This document shows, one piece after another, positions 25,426-35,800 of a DNA stretch of 64,000 nucleotides. Every line of letters starts with the position of its first letter. The stretch's first letter is position 1. Made by a program: the position numbers and the translations under genes. Under the pieces are notes generated by a model. The model searched no databases. It was not told the origin of the DNA and saw nothing but the letters and a program-made list of their open reading frames with translations. Source of the stretch: Streptomyces aureocirculatus (GTDB lineage Bacteria > Actinomycetota > Actinomycetes > Streptomycetales > Streptomycetaceae); assembly GCF_000720475.1 (NCBI RefSeq), contig NZ_JOAP01000032.1:1-64000 (forward strand), read 5' to 3'.

Positions 25426-26896
25426 CAGAGAGTCCCGTCCTCGATGTCGTCGTCGAACTCGGCGGCGGCTTCCCGATCGGCGCCCGCGTCGTCGGTCAGT
25501 CCGGCCGCGGCGCCGGCCCCCTCGTATGCCTCCCGGAAGATGCGCGTCGTATCCAAGCGCCGGAGGTACTTTTCCGTGGTCAGGACGGTGGAATGTCCTA
25601 GAAGATCACGAAGTACCAGCAGTGGGTCGGCCTTACTCAGGTAGAAGACCAGAGCGGCGTCGGCATCGGTGTCCCGCACGAGCTTCGCGGCCTGCCGACA
25701 ATGCCCTGTGACCAGGTATTCCAGGGTCCTCATGGAGAAGGTGTGGCGGCATCGGTGGGGCCAGACGTGCGGGAACCGCGGTTCGAAGCAAGCCCGGATC
25801 CGGTCGGATGTCCGCTCGAAGACCGTGGCCCAGGCGGTGAACGGGCCGCCGCCGTTCTTCACCGCCAGCAGGCACGAACCGCCCTCCGGGGCGACGAGCC
25901 GACGCCGCTCGGCCGGAGTCAGTGACTCCCAGGGCCGCCGGATCCCGTTGATCGGCCCTCCCCGGGCGTCCGGCTCGGTCACCATCAGCGGTTCGCCCCA
26001 CCGTCGTGGCGGCCGCCAGAGTGAGCCGTCCGTCGTGGCGGCCCGGTCCAGCTCGACATAATCGTGCAGCCCGACCAGGGCCTCGTAAGAAGTCCACGTG
26101 GTGCGAACTTCTTGCCCTTGGTGGTCCCGGCCGGCACCGGGAACGGAATGGGAGCCGCGGTCGGCTCCGGCGGCAGCGCGGAAATCTCCCAAGGCAGCAG
26201 ATAGGTGAACTCCTGCAGCCGCATCCCGGTGGCCAGCGCGTGATCCCCGACCGTCCCGTTGCGGGTCAACTCCCGCCCGTGGAAACCGGTGTCCCGCGAG
26301 CCGTCCGGCGCCAGCCCCCGCAGCCCCTTGCGGAACAGCTCGGTGAAGTCCGGCTCCAGGTACTTGATCGTCACGTGCGGCTTCGGGGTGCGGCGGACCG
26401 CCAAATTCACCTTCACCTCCCGGCCGGTCCCGGCGAACAGGGCCCGCGCGGCGCGGTAGGTGAACGGCTCGGCCGTTGCGTACTCCTCGTGCATCACCCA
26501 CCGGTAGATCAACGACAGGATGCTCATGTGCTGGCCCCACGTCGTCGCCGCGAACCGGGCCTTCAACGGACCCGCCGCCCGGTGCTCGGCGTACCGGCTC
26601 AACGCAGCCTTCAGCCGAACCCGCGGAGTCGAACAGCCCCGCCCCGTGTACGGCCAGGAACTCCATCCACTCCTTGACCACCCGTGCGTAGTTCTCCCAC
26701 GAGCTCGGCGCCGGCGCCCCACTGACGGGAGTTCACGCAACCACCGGTTCACCACCGCCGCCGGACGCGGCGCGGCAGGGCCGTCCTCGAAGCGCAGATC
26801 GTTGTCGATGAGCACGGGCATCCCCTCGGAGATCAGCGGCCGATGCTCGATGTCCCAGGACTGCCAGCCCCGGGGCGAGAAGAAGTTCAGGATCAT
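25425..26896 (-). pseudogene. Second tyrosine recombinase of a trio, frameshifted
   Basis: The start is at the ATG 26896 (MILNFFSPRGWQSWDIEHRP). Coding changes frame at least three times: near 26735, near 26630 and near 26105 (after GTTKGKK). Between these, conserved pieces are readable: TGMRLQEFTYLLPWEI (catalytic Arg), HRCRHTFSMRTLEYLV (HxxR box) and LGHSTVLTTEKYLRRL (His and the nucleophilic Tyr). The catalytic set is thus preserved but the gene cannot be translated as one chain. It matches the middle gene of recombinase-in-trio elements. Confidence 0.75.
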
Positions 26897-26986
26897 GAGT
26901 GGCGACTGTAGAAACACCACACGCCTCAACGCAAAGCCCAAACCCCCAGGCCATCACCACAGTTGGAGTCGATCGCCACACGGAAA

Positions 26987-27795
26987 CTAAGCGCAGACAA
27001 TGTGCCGCAGGCAGTGCAGGTCGAGCGCTGGATCGAGGCCGGCGGCATCATGGGCTGTCACGAACGCGTCGTTGATCGAGCGCGGTGTCATACGGCCCGC
27101 CCGCTCCGTCACCCACAGCGCCGGGTGCCGCCCGGGCGCCAGCCGCGGCCGGACCTCGCGCATCCAGTCGTCCAGGACGTCGACGACCCAGTCCATCTCC
27201 GGCACCAGGAGCACAGTCCGCCGCTTGGGCGGGGCGCCTTTCGACGACTTGCCGTAGCGCACCGCCATGGAGCCGAACTGCCTGAACTGCGGCGTCTTTC
27301 GATGGCGGCGCAGGTCCACCAAGTCGATTCTGGAGGACTCGGTGCGTCGTGTGCCGTAGGCGTAGACCGTCTTGAGGGCCGCGGCACCGCGCAGCGCGGT
27401 CAGCACGCCCTTGCGGTCTCGCGCCTGGATGAGGCGCGGTCGAGCATCAGATGCGTCGAACAGCGCCTGGACCTCGTCGTAGCTGAGCGGCCGACGCCGG
27501 GGGTCGCCCTCGTACTCCGCCGTGTGCAGATGGATCGGCTTGGCCCCGCTGATCAGGTGCACGATGAACGCCTCGCCATCCGCAGGAGTCCACTGCCACG
27601 GATACAGCCCGGTGAACTGTTCAAGCGGTTGATCAATCGCAGGCGGGGCTGGATCGTCGAAGCCTGGAGAAAGCGCGCGGACTGCTGTCTGGCCCAGCCC
27701 TCCTTCATCGCGGCGAAGAAAGCTGGCTCCGGCTCCAGGTGCACCACATTCGGCGCCAGGACAAGGCGCACCGAACCCGGTGCCTCAGCAACCAT
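26987..27795 (-). pseudogene. First tyrosine recombinase of a trio, frameshifted and deleted
   Basis: Starts at the ATG 27795 (MVAEAPGSVRLVLAPNVVHL). Near 27621 the frame shifts (continuing as EQFTGLYPWQWTPADGEAF). At about 27510 it jumps from KPIHL to the catalytic domain (EYEGDPRRRPLSYDEVQALF), missing about 50 residues of the core-binding domain. AYGTRRTESSRIDLVDL carries the first Arg, and DLHCLRH the HxxR box, but the chain ends at once, so the C-terminal His and Tyr are lost. It is inactive. It lies upstream of and co-oriented with the other two recombinase relics. Confidence 0.75.
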
Positions 27796-27810
27796 GAGGC
27801 TGTTGTACCA

Positions 27811-27829
27811 AACGCAACATTGTTGCGTT
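27811..27829. promoter_or_regulatory. 19-bp palindrome upstream of the recombinase set
   Basis: AACGCAACATTGTTGCGTT has two perfect 9-bp arms and one central base. It starts 15 bases before the first recombinase start codon. It could be an operator for that operon or lie at the element end or attachment site. It is distinctly AT-richer than the surroundings. Confidence 0.6.
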
Positions 27830-27846
27830 CACCGTGTCGCGGCTGG

Positions 27847-28035
27847 TCAACTGCCCGTGCGCTCCCGAATCATCTCGTTTTGCAGCTTGAGCCAGTCGTC
27901 CGAGCGGCACGCCTGGTACGTGCTGTCGGTCCGTTTGGCGATGAGGCCCTCCCAGCCGCGTCGGCACGCGTCGGCGCGGTCCTGCGCGGCGAGCGCGTCG
28001 ACGATCTCCGGGTAGGTGGCGTTGAGCCGCCGCCC
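27847..28035 (-). pseudogene. ATP-dependent DNA ligase relic with adenylation domain deleted
   Basis: The minus strand reads RRLNATYPEIVDALAAQDRA, which belongs just ahead of the catalytic core of LigD-type ligases, and passes directly into DACRRGWEGLIAKRTDSTYQ and DWLKLQNEMIRERTGS. The latter holds motif IV (EGLIAKR) and motif V (DWLKLQ). The intervening part, including the rest of the adenylation domain, is gone. This frame is also shifted relative to the phosphoesterase gene upstream, whose 3' end overlaps it. Confidence 0.6.
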
Positions 28036-28748
28036 GGTGTGCTCCCGCCGCCGTCCGGGTCCCACGTCGGGGCGTCCGGGGTCTCGGCGACCTGGCGCAG
28101 CGTGCGGCCGCTGAGCGCGGAGCGGGCTCGCCGCGGATCGGGTGTGCCGCCGCCGGAGGAGCCGTGCCCGGACTTGTTCCGTACGAGTGAGGAGCCGTCC
28201 CCGGACTTGGTCCGCACGAGCAGCCACGTCGGCTTCCGCGCGGACCCGCCGCTCTTCTCCTCGCGGCCGTGGAAGCGGGTAAGCGCGTACTGCCCGCGGA
28301 GCTTCTCGCCGTGCAGTTCGAACGTGGCGTGGCCGTGCTCCAGGGACTCCGCGAACGGCACCGGGCGGTTCTTCTTGTCGTGGCTGGTCGGCCGGTAGGT
28401 GCCGCGGTCCCAGACGATGACGGTGCCCCCGCCGTACTCGCCCTCGGGGATCACGCCCTCGAAGGTCTCGTACGCAAGCGGGTGGTCCTCGGTGGGGAGC
28501 GCGAGGCGCTTGTCCCGCGGGTCGGTGGAGGGGCCCTTGGGGACCGACCAGGACTTCAGCACGCCGTCGACCTCGAGGCGGAAGTCGAAGTGCATGGTGC
28601 TCGCGTCGTGGATCTGCACCACGAAGGCGGGCTCGTCGCCCGCGTCCGACGTGCCCCCGTGCTGCCCCGGGTGCTCGCCGCTCGGCTCCTTCGTCCTGTC
28701 GAAGTGCCGCTTCCCCCGGTAGGTCCGAAGTCCGTCCGCCTCGCTCAC
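27870..28748 (-). CDS. LigD-type 3'-phosphoesterase-domain protein with frameshifted tail
   Basis: 292 residues from the GTG at 28748 (AAGGGAG upstream). Residues about 35-180 are a DNA-ligase-D 3'-phosphoesterase domain: FVVQIHDASTMHFDFRLEV with catalytic His and Asp, SWSVPKGPSTDPRDKRLALP, EDHPLAYETFEGVIPEGEYG and VIVWDRGTY. It trims 3'-phosphate or ribonucleotide ends during end joining. After about residue 238 the frame runs out of phase over ligase-like sequence, giving a Ser/Arg-rich tail. The parent gene may therefore have been a phosphoesterase-ligase fusion or two adjoining genes. The domain itself looks intact. Confidence 0.75.
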   Translation of the reverse strand: MSEADGLRTYRGKRHFDRTKEPSGEHPGQHGGTSDAGDEPAFVVQIHDASTMHFDFRLEVDGVLKSWSVPKGPSTDPRDKRLALPTEDHPLAYETFEGVIPEGEYGGGTVIVWDRGTYRPTSHDKKNRPVPFAESLEHGHATFELHGEKLRGQYALTRFHGREEKSGGSARKPTWLLVRTKSGDGSSLVRNKSGHGSSGGGTPDPRRARSALSGRTLRQVAETPDAPTWDPDGGGSTPGGGSTPPTRRSSTRSPRRTAPTRADAAGRASSPNGPTARTRRAARTTGSSCKTR

Positions 28749-30049
28749 GGCAGCTCCCTTCTCTGGCAACCGCTTCCGTCCGGTCCGCGGCCGCGGGTCC
28801 GTCCCGGCGGGGTACCCGAGATCGTCACGCGGCACACGGCGGCGGTTCGGACGAAGGCGATCAATGAGGGATTCCGGGTGACGACAGCAGCCATTCCCGG
28901 CCGTTTCGGTATACGCGGAGGGGAACAGCCGGGCTCGCGAACCTTTGAGCGAGTGCGGCGCAGCGCATGCGGGCGGGCGTTCGGGGCGGCTTTGGCATGG
29001 CGAACGCTACTTTGGTAAGGGGCGTGCGCCCGCGCACGCTGTGTGATCGTGCGCCCCCTAATGCTCCCCCTTGGGGCAGGTCGGAGGCGCTCTGGGCCCC
29101 GGCCGTCGCACCCGGGGTAGCGCCGGACTTGTCGGGCCGCTGTCAATGCCGCACGCCCGAAACCGGGCAGTCAACGGCGGAAACCGGTCAACCGGTGTTC
29201 GACGGCTCTCCGAACAGGCTTCCATCGCTGGTCAGAACCGTTTCGGTCACTTGTCCGCAGGAGGGAACGCGCCGTCTTGGAAAGGCGCGCGTTTGTGCGG
29301 GAGGGTGCGGGGCACACGCGAGAGGCGAAGGCCCGGACGAGGTCGTCGTACGAGGTTGCAGCCTCGCGGAAGCTACTCGTCGGTTACTGCGTGCGGCAGC
29401 GGAAGCACTATCCGTTCAACTTTGGGGGGTTGCTATCCGGTGACCCACCGTGAAGACTGTGGCCGAGTTCGACCGGGACGAAGGTGGTTTCGAGTGCGCA
29501 TGGGGCAGAGTGTCGAACGGCGTCCGGCCCACGTGTGCACCGCCCCACCCGTCCCTGGGCGTCCGGCCCCTGCGGGTCCGCCACCTGTTCGTAAGTGCAT
29601 GGGGAGTACACGCGCAACGGTTGCGTGAACGTTTCACTGGGGGATGTTGTGATGTCGGCAAGGTTCGCACCAAGGGGGCCGTCCCATGCTCGGGGACGGG
29701 CGAAGCACCGACGTGCGTTGCGGCGGACGTGTTGAGCCGGCCCGCACGGTGCCGGTGACGTAGGGCTGAACGCCGTACGTCCCGGAGGGGACGCCACCGA
29801 TACCAAATTGAGCGCCGCGCCCGCCCGGGCGTGCGCGCTGCGCGAGCCGACAGGACCGCCCGTACGCCGGGCGCGGGCCCGCGACGCATCGGTGGCACAC
29901 ATGCCAGGACCCCGCTGTCCCCGCCCTGGCGGGCACTTCGCCCGCACCGGGTCGCACGGTGCCCACCACCCGAAGCGCCGCACGCGGCCGTTCCGCAAGA
30001 GTCCGCCCGTGGCCCCGTCCTGCCCGCGCGCCCCGTCCGAGGGAGAGAA
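28749..30049. other. 1.3-kb region without a supported gene; leader of the NRPS cluster
   Basis: No ORF here has convincing start signals and codon bias together; open frames on both strands are diffuse. The sequence is somewhat less GC-biased in places (about 28.9-29.7 kb). It includes GTGAACGTTTCAC (29625-29637), an imperfect palindrome ahead of GGGGGATGTTGTGATG. The region separates the phosphoesterase gene from the cluster and probably holds promoters for the P450-hydrolase-NRPS operon. I saw no SARP-type heptad repeats or PAS-LuxR boxes. Confidence 0.5.
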
Positions 30050-31258
30050 GTGACCAGCAACGAAACGGCACAGCCGCATTTACCCTTCGCCGACCTCACC
30101 GACCGCTGGCGGTCCCTGCGTGAGACCGGTCCGGTCCGGCACGACGAAGCGCAGGGCGTGTGGCGGGTCGTCGACTACCAGGGGGTCGCCGCCGTGCTCG
30201 CCGACCAGGCGACGTACTCCTCGGACATGACCCCGATCGCCCCCACACAGGAGGACTTCGCCGCCTTCACACAGGGCAACTTCGTCGGTATGGACCCGCC
30301 GGAGCACCGCAAGTTCCGCACTCTGGTGAGCCAGGCGTTCACCCCACGCGTGGTGCACGGCCTCGAACCGCGCATAGAAGCCGTGTGCAGACGTCTGCTC
30401 GACACCGTCGCGGACCACGACAGATTCGACGTCGTCGACACCCTCGCCCACCCACTGCCGATCATCGTGATCGCCGAACTGCTCGGCATCCCGGCGGAGG
30501 ACCACCCGCTGTTCCAGGAGTGGGCCGCCACCCTCTTCGGCGGCGACCAGCTCGGCGACGCGCCCGACGCCGCCGACCTGGAGCGCGCCCTCGAAGCCAT
30601 CGCGCCGACCGTGCGCGAGATGCACGGCTACGTCCTCGACCACATCAGGCACCGCCGCGCGCACCCCGCCGACGACCTCATCAGCAAGCTCATAGCCGCC
30701 GATGTGGACGGAGTGCGCCTGACGGACCAGGAGATGGTCGGTTTCGTCGCCCTGCTCCTGGTCGCGGGACACATCACCACCACCGCCCTCCTCGGCAACG
30801 CCCTGGTCGCCTTCGACCAGAACCCCGGCACGCTCACCGCCCTGCGTGCCGAGCCCGACCAACTGCCGGAGGCCGTCGAAGAGATCCTTCGGCTGCTGCC
30901 GCCCTTCCCCGAACTGGGACGCCGCGTCAACCGGCCCGTGGTGCTCGACGGACACGAACTGCCCGTCAACAGCCTCGTCATGGCCCACCTGGGTGCCGCC
31001 AACCGCGACCCCGGCCGCTTCGCCGCACCCGACAGTCTCGACATCAACCGCAGCCCCAACAACCACCTGACGTTCGGGCACGGCATCCACTTCTGTTTCG
31101 GCGCGCCCCTGGCCCGCCTGGAGGCACGGATCGCGCTGCGCATGCTGCTCGACGACTACAGCGACCTCGCCATCCCCTCCTACCACGACATCACGTACCA
31201 GAACCCCGCCGTCATCGTCGGCGTGCGCCACCTGCCGGTCCAGGTCAAAAGGCCTTAG
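30050..31258 (+). CDS. Cytochrome P450 of the NRPS cluster
   Basis: 402 residues from the GTG at 30050 (GGGAG 4 bases upstream). The heme loop FGHGIHFCFGAPLARLE gives Cys349 as ligand, and the K-helix is EEILR. The I-helix reads LLLVAGHITTTALLGN: the acidic residue usually before the Thr is Ile242. This variation is known in some P450s of polyketide and peptide pathways (PksS-like). It is the first gene of the cluster, 90 bases ahead of the serine hydrolase, so it probably oxidises the peptide or an amino-acid building block. Codon 11 is TTA, a rare codon that makes translation depend on the bldA tRNA in Streptomyces. Confidence 0.92.
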   Translation: MTSNETAQPHLPFADLTDRWRSLRETGPVRHDEAQGVWRVVDYQGVAAVLADQATYSSDMTPIAPTQEDFAAFTQGNFVGMDPPEHRKFRTLVSQAFTPRVVHGLEPRIEAVCRRLLDTVADHDRFDVVDTLAHPLPIIVIAELLGIPAEDHPLFQEWAATLFGGDQLGDAPDAADLERALEAIAPTVREMHGYVLDHIRHRRAHPADDLISKLIAADVDGVRLTDQEMVGFVALLLVAGHITTTALLGNALVAFDQNPGTLTALRAEPDQLPEAVEEILRLLPPFPELGRRVNRPVVLDGHELPVNSLVMAHLGAANRDPGRFAAPDSLDINRSPNNHLTFGHGIHFCFGAPLARLEARIALRMLLDDYSDLAIPSYHDITYQNPAVIVGVRHLPVQVKRP

Positions 31259-31348
31259 CCGCCGTACCGCGGCGCGGCCGACCTCCGCCCACCCCGCCGG
31301 TCGGCGTGTCACCTTCCACGAGCCACAGCCAACGGGAGTGCCCTTCTC

Positions 31349-32698
31349 ATGCCGTATCCCACCGCCACACCGGTCATCGACCGGCAAGCGCCTCTCCTAC
31401 GCCAGGAGTTGCAGCACCGGCTCAACAGCCTCGCCCACACCCACCGGGTGCCCGGGGCCCACCTCGCCGTGGACACCGGTACGGAAGTCATCAGCGTCCA
31501 CACCGGCACGGCCGACGCCGCCACCGGCAGCGCGTACACCGCAGACACGGCCGTCCCGCTGGGCTCCGTCACCAAGGTGTACACCGCCGCCGCCGTCCTC
31601 CTCCTGGCCGACGACGGCGACCTCGACCTGGACGACGCCGTCGCCTCGTACCTGCCCGAACTGCGCGAGTTACCGGAGGTGACGGTTCGTCATCTGCTGT
31701 GCCACACCGCCGGGTTTCCGACAGGCCCGGACTCTGACACCGCGGCCCGTACCACCGTCTCGCGCTATCTGGCGGGCGTGTGCACCGCACGGGACGCGCT
31801 GTTCACGCCCGGCACCGGGTTCTCCTACTCCAACGCCGGTTACATAGCCGCCGGCCGGCTCGTGGAGCAGGTCACCGGCATGACCTGGCAGGAAGCCGTC
31901 CAGGCCCTGCTCCTCGACCCCCTGGGCACCGAACCCGCCTTCCTCGGCGACCCGGTCCCCGCCCGTCCGAGCGCGGCAGGACACGCCGTGAACACGGCGA
32001 CAGGACGACTGCGTCCCGCCCACCAGAACCTGGCCCCGGTGGAGGCACCGGCCGGAGCCCTGCTGGCAAGCGCACTGGACCTGATGGACCTCGGAAGAGC
32101 CCTGGCGGGCCGGTCCGCCGTGCTCCCGCCCGACGTCGCCGCCCGCATGCGGCAGCCCGAACCCGGCGCCCTCCCGGGTGCCCTGGCGGACGCCTGGGGT
32201 CTCGGCGTCGCGCTGTTCGACCAGGACGGCCGCCGCTGGTGCGGCCACGACGGCAACGCCCAGGGCACCTCCTGCCATCTGCGGGCCGAGCCGGAAAGCG
32301 GCGTGGTCGTCGCCTTCACCGGCAACGCAGGCGGCGCCACCGCGCTGTGGCAGGACCTCGCCGACGACCTCACCCGGCTCACCGGCGTACGCGTGCCGAC
32401 CGCTCCGGCACCCGCGCACCGCGGCGACCCCATCGCCCTCCCCGAGTGCGCCGGCGTGTACCACAACGGCCCCACCGAGTACCGGATCACCCTCGCCGCG
32501 GACGGTGCCCCCACGCTGTCCGTCGACGGTGACCTGCCGCTGCCCCTGGTCTGCTACCCGGACCTGTCGTGCGATCTCGTCGACCCGGCCACCGGCAAGC
32601 ACGAGCCCGGCGGGCGCTTCCACCGCGACGCCGCCACCGGCGTCATCGACCACGTGCAGATCTCGGGCCGCGCCGCGCGGCGCACCGGCACCGTCTGA
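31349..32698 (+). CDS. Serine hydrolase; candidate PBP-type trans-acting thioesterase/cyclase
   Basis: 449 residues, cytoplasmic (no signal peptide). The N-terminal about 345 residues have the class C beta-lactamase/penicillin-binding fold: SxxK as GSVTKVYTA (Ser73, Lys76), YxN as FSYSNAGY (Tyr160, Asn162) and HxG as CGHDGN (His300, Gly302). A C-terminal about 90-residue beta-rich domain ([16 protein letters not shown] onward) resembles a lipocalin-like cap. Size and two-domain layout match PBP-type thioesterases such as SurE, which release and cyclise NRPS peptides in trans. Lack of a leader argues against a secreted peptidase. It lies directly upstream of an NRPS with no visible thioesterase. 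Codon 108 is TTA. An alternative is a stand-alone esterase or D-peptide hydrolase. Confidence 0.88.
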   Translation: MPYPTATPVIDRQAPLLRQELQHRLNSLAHTHRVPGAHLAVDTGTEVISVHTGTADAATGSAYTADTAVPLGSVTKVYTAAAVLLLADDGDLDLDDAVASYLPELRELPEVTVRHLLCHTAGFPTGPDSDTAARTTVSRYLAGVCTARDALFTPGTGFSYSNAGYIAAGRLVEQVTGMTWQEAVQALLLDPLGTEPAFLGDPVPARPSAAGHAVNTATGRLRPAHQNLAPVEAPAGALLASALDLMDLGRALAGRSAVLPPDVAARMRQPEPGALPGALADAWGLGVALFDQDGRRWCGHDGNAQGTSCHLRAEPESGVVVAFTGNAGGATALWQDLADDLTRLTGVRVPTAPAPAHRGDPIALPECAGVYHNGPTEYRITLAADGAPTLSVDGDLPLPLVCYPDLSCDLVDPATGKHEPGGRFHRDAATGVIDHVQISGRAARRTGTV

Positions 32699-32811
32699 AC
32701 CGACCGCTCCGCCGTCTTCCCGCGCCCGCGGCACCCCCACGGCCACGCCGTCGAGAGGTTCCTGCCGCACCGGCGCGCCCAGCATCGTCCCCGCTCCGAA
32801 GGACTGCCCCG

Positions 32812-35800
32812 ATGACCGAGCCGCATGACACATCCTCTCCGGCGCCGCACCGGCCGCTCGCCGAACTGTTCGCCGCGTGGGTGACGCGCACGCCGGAGGC
32901 GCCCGCGCTGACCGACGGCCGACGGACGTGGTCCTACCGGGAACTGGCGGAGCGGATCGAGCGGCTCGCCGACGAACTCCGGCGGCGCGGTGCGGGCCCC
33001 GAGCGGACCGTGGCCCTGGTCCTGCCGCGCTCCATGGAACTCATCGCCGCCGAACTGGCCGTGGCCCGCGCGGGCGCCGCCTTCCTGCCCGTGGACCCCG
33101 ACTACCCCGCCGAGCGACGCGAACTGATGCTGGGCGACGCCACGCCCGCGGTGATCCTGGACGACCCGCACCGGGTCCGTGCGGTGCTTGAGGGGTGGGG
33201 TGGTACGGGCGGGGCTTACGGTACGCGGGGTGCGTGCGGCGGGGGTGCCGATCCCGGCGGGGGTGCCGCGTACGGGGAGAACGCCGCGTACGGCAAAGAC
33301 GCCGACCATGGCGGGGGTGCCGCGTACGGCGGGGGTGCCGACCCCGGCGGGGGCGCCGGGCACAGCGGGGGCGCCGCGTACGGCGGGGGTGCCGACCCCG
33401 GCGGGGGCGCCGGGCACAGCGGGGGCGCCGCGTACGGCGGAGATGCCCCGTACGGCGGAGATGCCCCGTACGGCGGAGATGCCGCGTACGGCGGGGGTGC
33501 CGACCTCGGCGGGGGCGCCGGGCACAGCGGGGTCGCCGCGTACGGCGGAGATGCCCCGTACGGCGGGGACGCCGACCCCGGCGGGGGTGCCGCGTACGGC
33601 GGGGGTGCCGCGTACGGCGGGGGCGCCGACCCCGGCGGGGGCGCCGACCCCGGCGGGGACGCCGACCACGGCGGGGACGCCGACCAAGGCAGGGGCGCCG
33701 ACCGCGGTGCGGGTGCCGAGGGGGCGCGTGGCGGGGTGGTGGGCGTGCCGGGGGGTGTCGACCATGCTGCCTACGTCATCTACACCTCCGGTTCGACCGG
33801 CAGGCCCAAGGGTGTGACGGTCACGCACCGCGGCATCGCGGGCTTCGCCGCGGCGGCGGCCGAACGGTACGCGGTGGGCCCGGGCGACCGCGTGCTCCAG
33901 TTCTCCTCACCCAGCTTCGACGCCTCCGTGCTCGAACTGTTCATCTCCGTCCTGACCGGCGCCACCCTTGTGCTCCCGCCGGACGGGCCCTGGCTCGGCG
34001 ACGAACTCGCCGCCGTCCTGGACGAGCACCGCATCAGCCACACCCTCATCCCCCCGGCAGCCCTCGCCACCCTGCCCGCGCCGGGCCCCGGCGGCGCACC
34101 CCACCTGCGCACGCTGATCGTGGGCGCCGAGGCCTGCCCGGCGCACCTCGTCGACACCTGGGCGCCGGGCCGCCGGATGATCAACTCCTACGGTCCGACC
34201 GAGGCCACCATCGTCGCCACCTGGACCGGACCCCTGACCGCGGGGACCGGCACCCCGACGATCGGCGGCCCGCTGCCCGGCACCCGCGCCCATGTCCTGG
34301 ACGCGGAGATGCGCCCGGTGCCGCCCGGCGGCGACGGCGAACTGTTCGTGGGCGGCGACGGCGTGGCCCGCGGCTACCTCGGCCGGCCAGGACTGACCGC
34401 GGGCCGCTTCGTCGCCGACCCCTTCGGTCCGCCGGGCGCCCGCCTCTACCGCACCGGGGACCGCGCACGCCGGACCGCCGACGGCGACCTCGAATACCTC
34501 GGCCGCGTCGACCGCCAGGTGAAGGTGCGCGGATTCCGCATCGAACCCGGCGAGGTCGAGGCGGCACTCCTCGCCCATACCGGCGTCCGTGAAGCCGTGG
34601 TCGTGGTGCGCGAGGACGAGCCCGGACACCGCAGGCTGGTCGGCTACGTCACCCCCACCCACCCCGAACAGGCGCCGAAACCGTCGGAGTTGCTGGCCCG
34701 CACGGCCGCCGCCCTGCCCGCGCACATGGTCCCCGCCGCCGTCGTCGTCCTGGACGAACTCCCGCTCACCCCGCAGCACAAGATCGACCGGCGTGCCCTG
34801 CCCGCGCCCACCCGCACCCCCGCCCCGGGCCGCGTCCTGCCCCGCACCCCCGAGGAGGAGGCACTCGCCGCCATCTGGGCGGACGTCCTCGGCGTCGGCG
34901 GGCTCGGCGTGCAGGACGACTTCTTCGACCTGGGCGGCGACTCCATCCTCGCCGCCAGGACCCTGTCGCGGATCCGCGACGAACTGGGCGTCCGCCTCCT
35001 GGTACGGGACGTCTTCACCGCACGCAACGTCGCCGCGCTCGCCCCGCTGCTCGCCGACCCGGCCGCCGCCGTGGCCGCGGAGCCGATCCCGCCCGCCCCG
35101 CGCGACCGGCCGCTGCCGCTGTCCAGCGCCCAGCGGCGGCTGTGGTTCCTCGACGACCTCTCCGACGGCGGCAGCGAGTACAACACCGGCGTGGCGCTGC
35201 GGCTGCGCGGCGAGCCGGACGTGGCGGCACTGCGCCGCGCCCTCGACCGCCTCGCCGCACGCCACGACGCGCTGCGCACCACCTTCGACACCGTCGACGG
35301 GCACGGCGTACAGCGGGTGAGCGGCGAGTCCGCGCTGCCGCTGCGCACCGCCGACGTACGGGAACTGCCCGCCGACCGGCGCGCCGAGGCCGCGGAGCGG
35401 CTCCTCACCGACGAGTTGAGCCGCCCCTACGACCTGGCGGCGGGGCCGCTGACCCGGGCCCTGCTCGTCCACCGCGCCGACGACGACCATCTGCTGCTGC
35501 TCGCCCAGCACCACATCGTCACCGACGGCTGGTCGGTGGGCATCCTCACCCGGGACCTGACCGCGCTCTACCGCGCGGAGGTCTCCGGCACACCGGACGG
35601 GCTGCCCGCACCCGGCGTGCAGTACCCGGACTTCGCCGTGTGGGAGCACGAGCGGTCCGGCGAAGGGCACGCCGACGACCTCGCGTACTGGAAGCGGCAC
35701 CTGACGGGCATGCAGCAACTGGACCTGCCCACCGACAGGCCGCGGCCCGCGGTGCGCACCAGCGCGGGCGCCGCGCACCGCCACCCGCTCCCCGCCGAAC

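Noticed and set aside
29450..29758. ORF of about 100 codons upstream of the cluster P450
   Set aside because: Weak codon bias, Cys-rich random-looking composition and no clear start signal; not supported as a gene.
28749..30049. SARP heptamer repeats or PAS-LuxR boxes as cluster promoters
   Set aside because: I looked for phased heptads and CTxGGGxxxxCCCxAG-like palindromes and found none convincing.
33238..33723. CRISPR-like or collagen-like interpretation of the repeat array
   Set aside because: The units are adjoining 18-mers without spacers, all in frame inside an adenylation domain; not a CRISPR array and not Gly-X-Y collagen.
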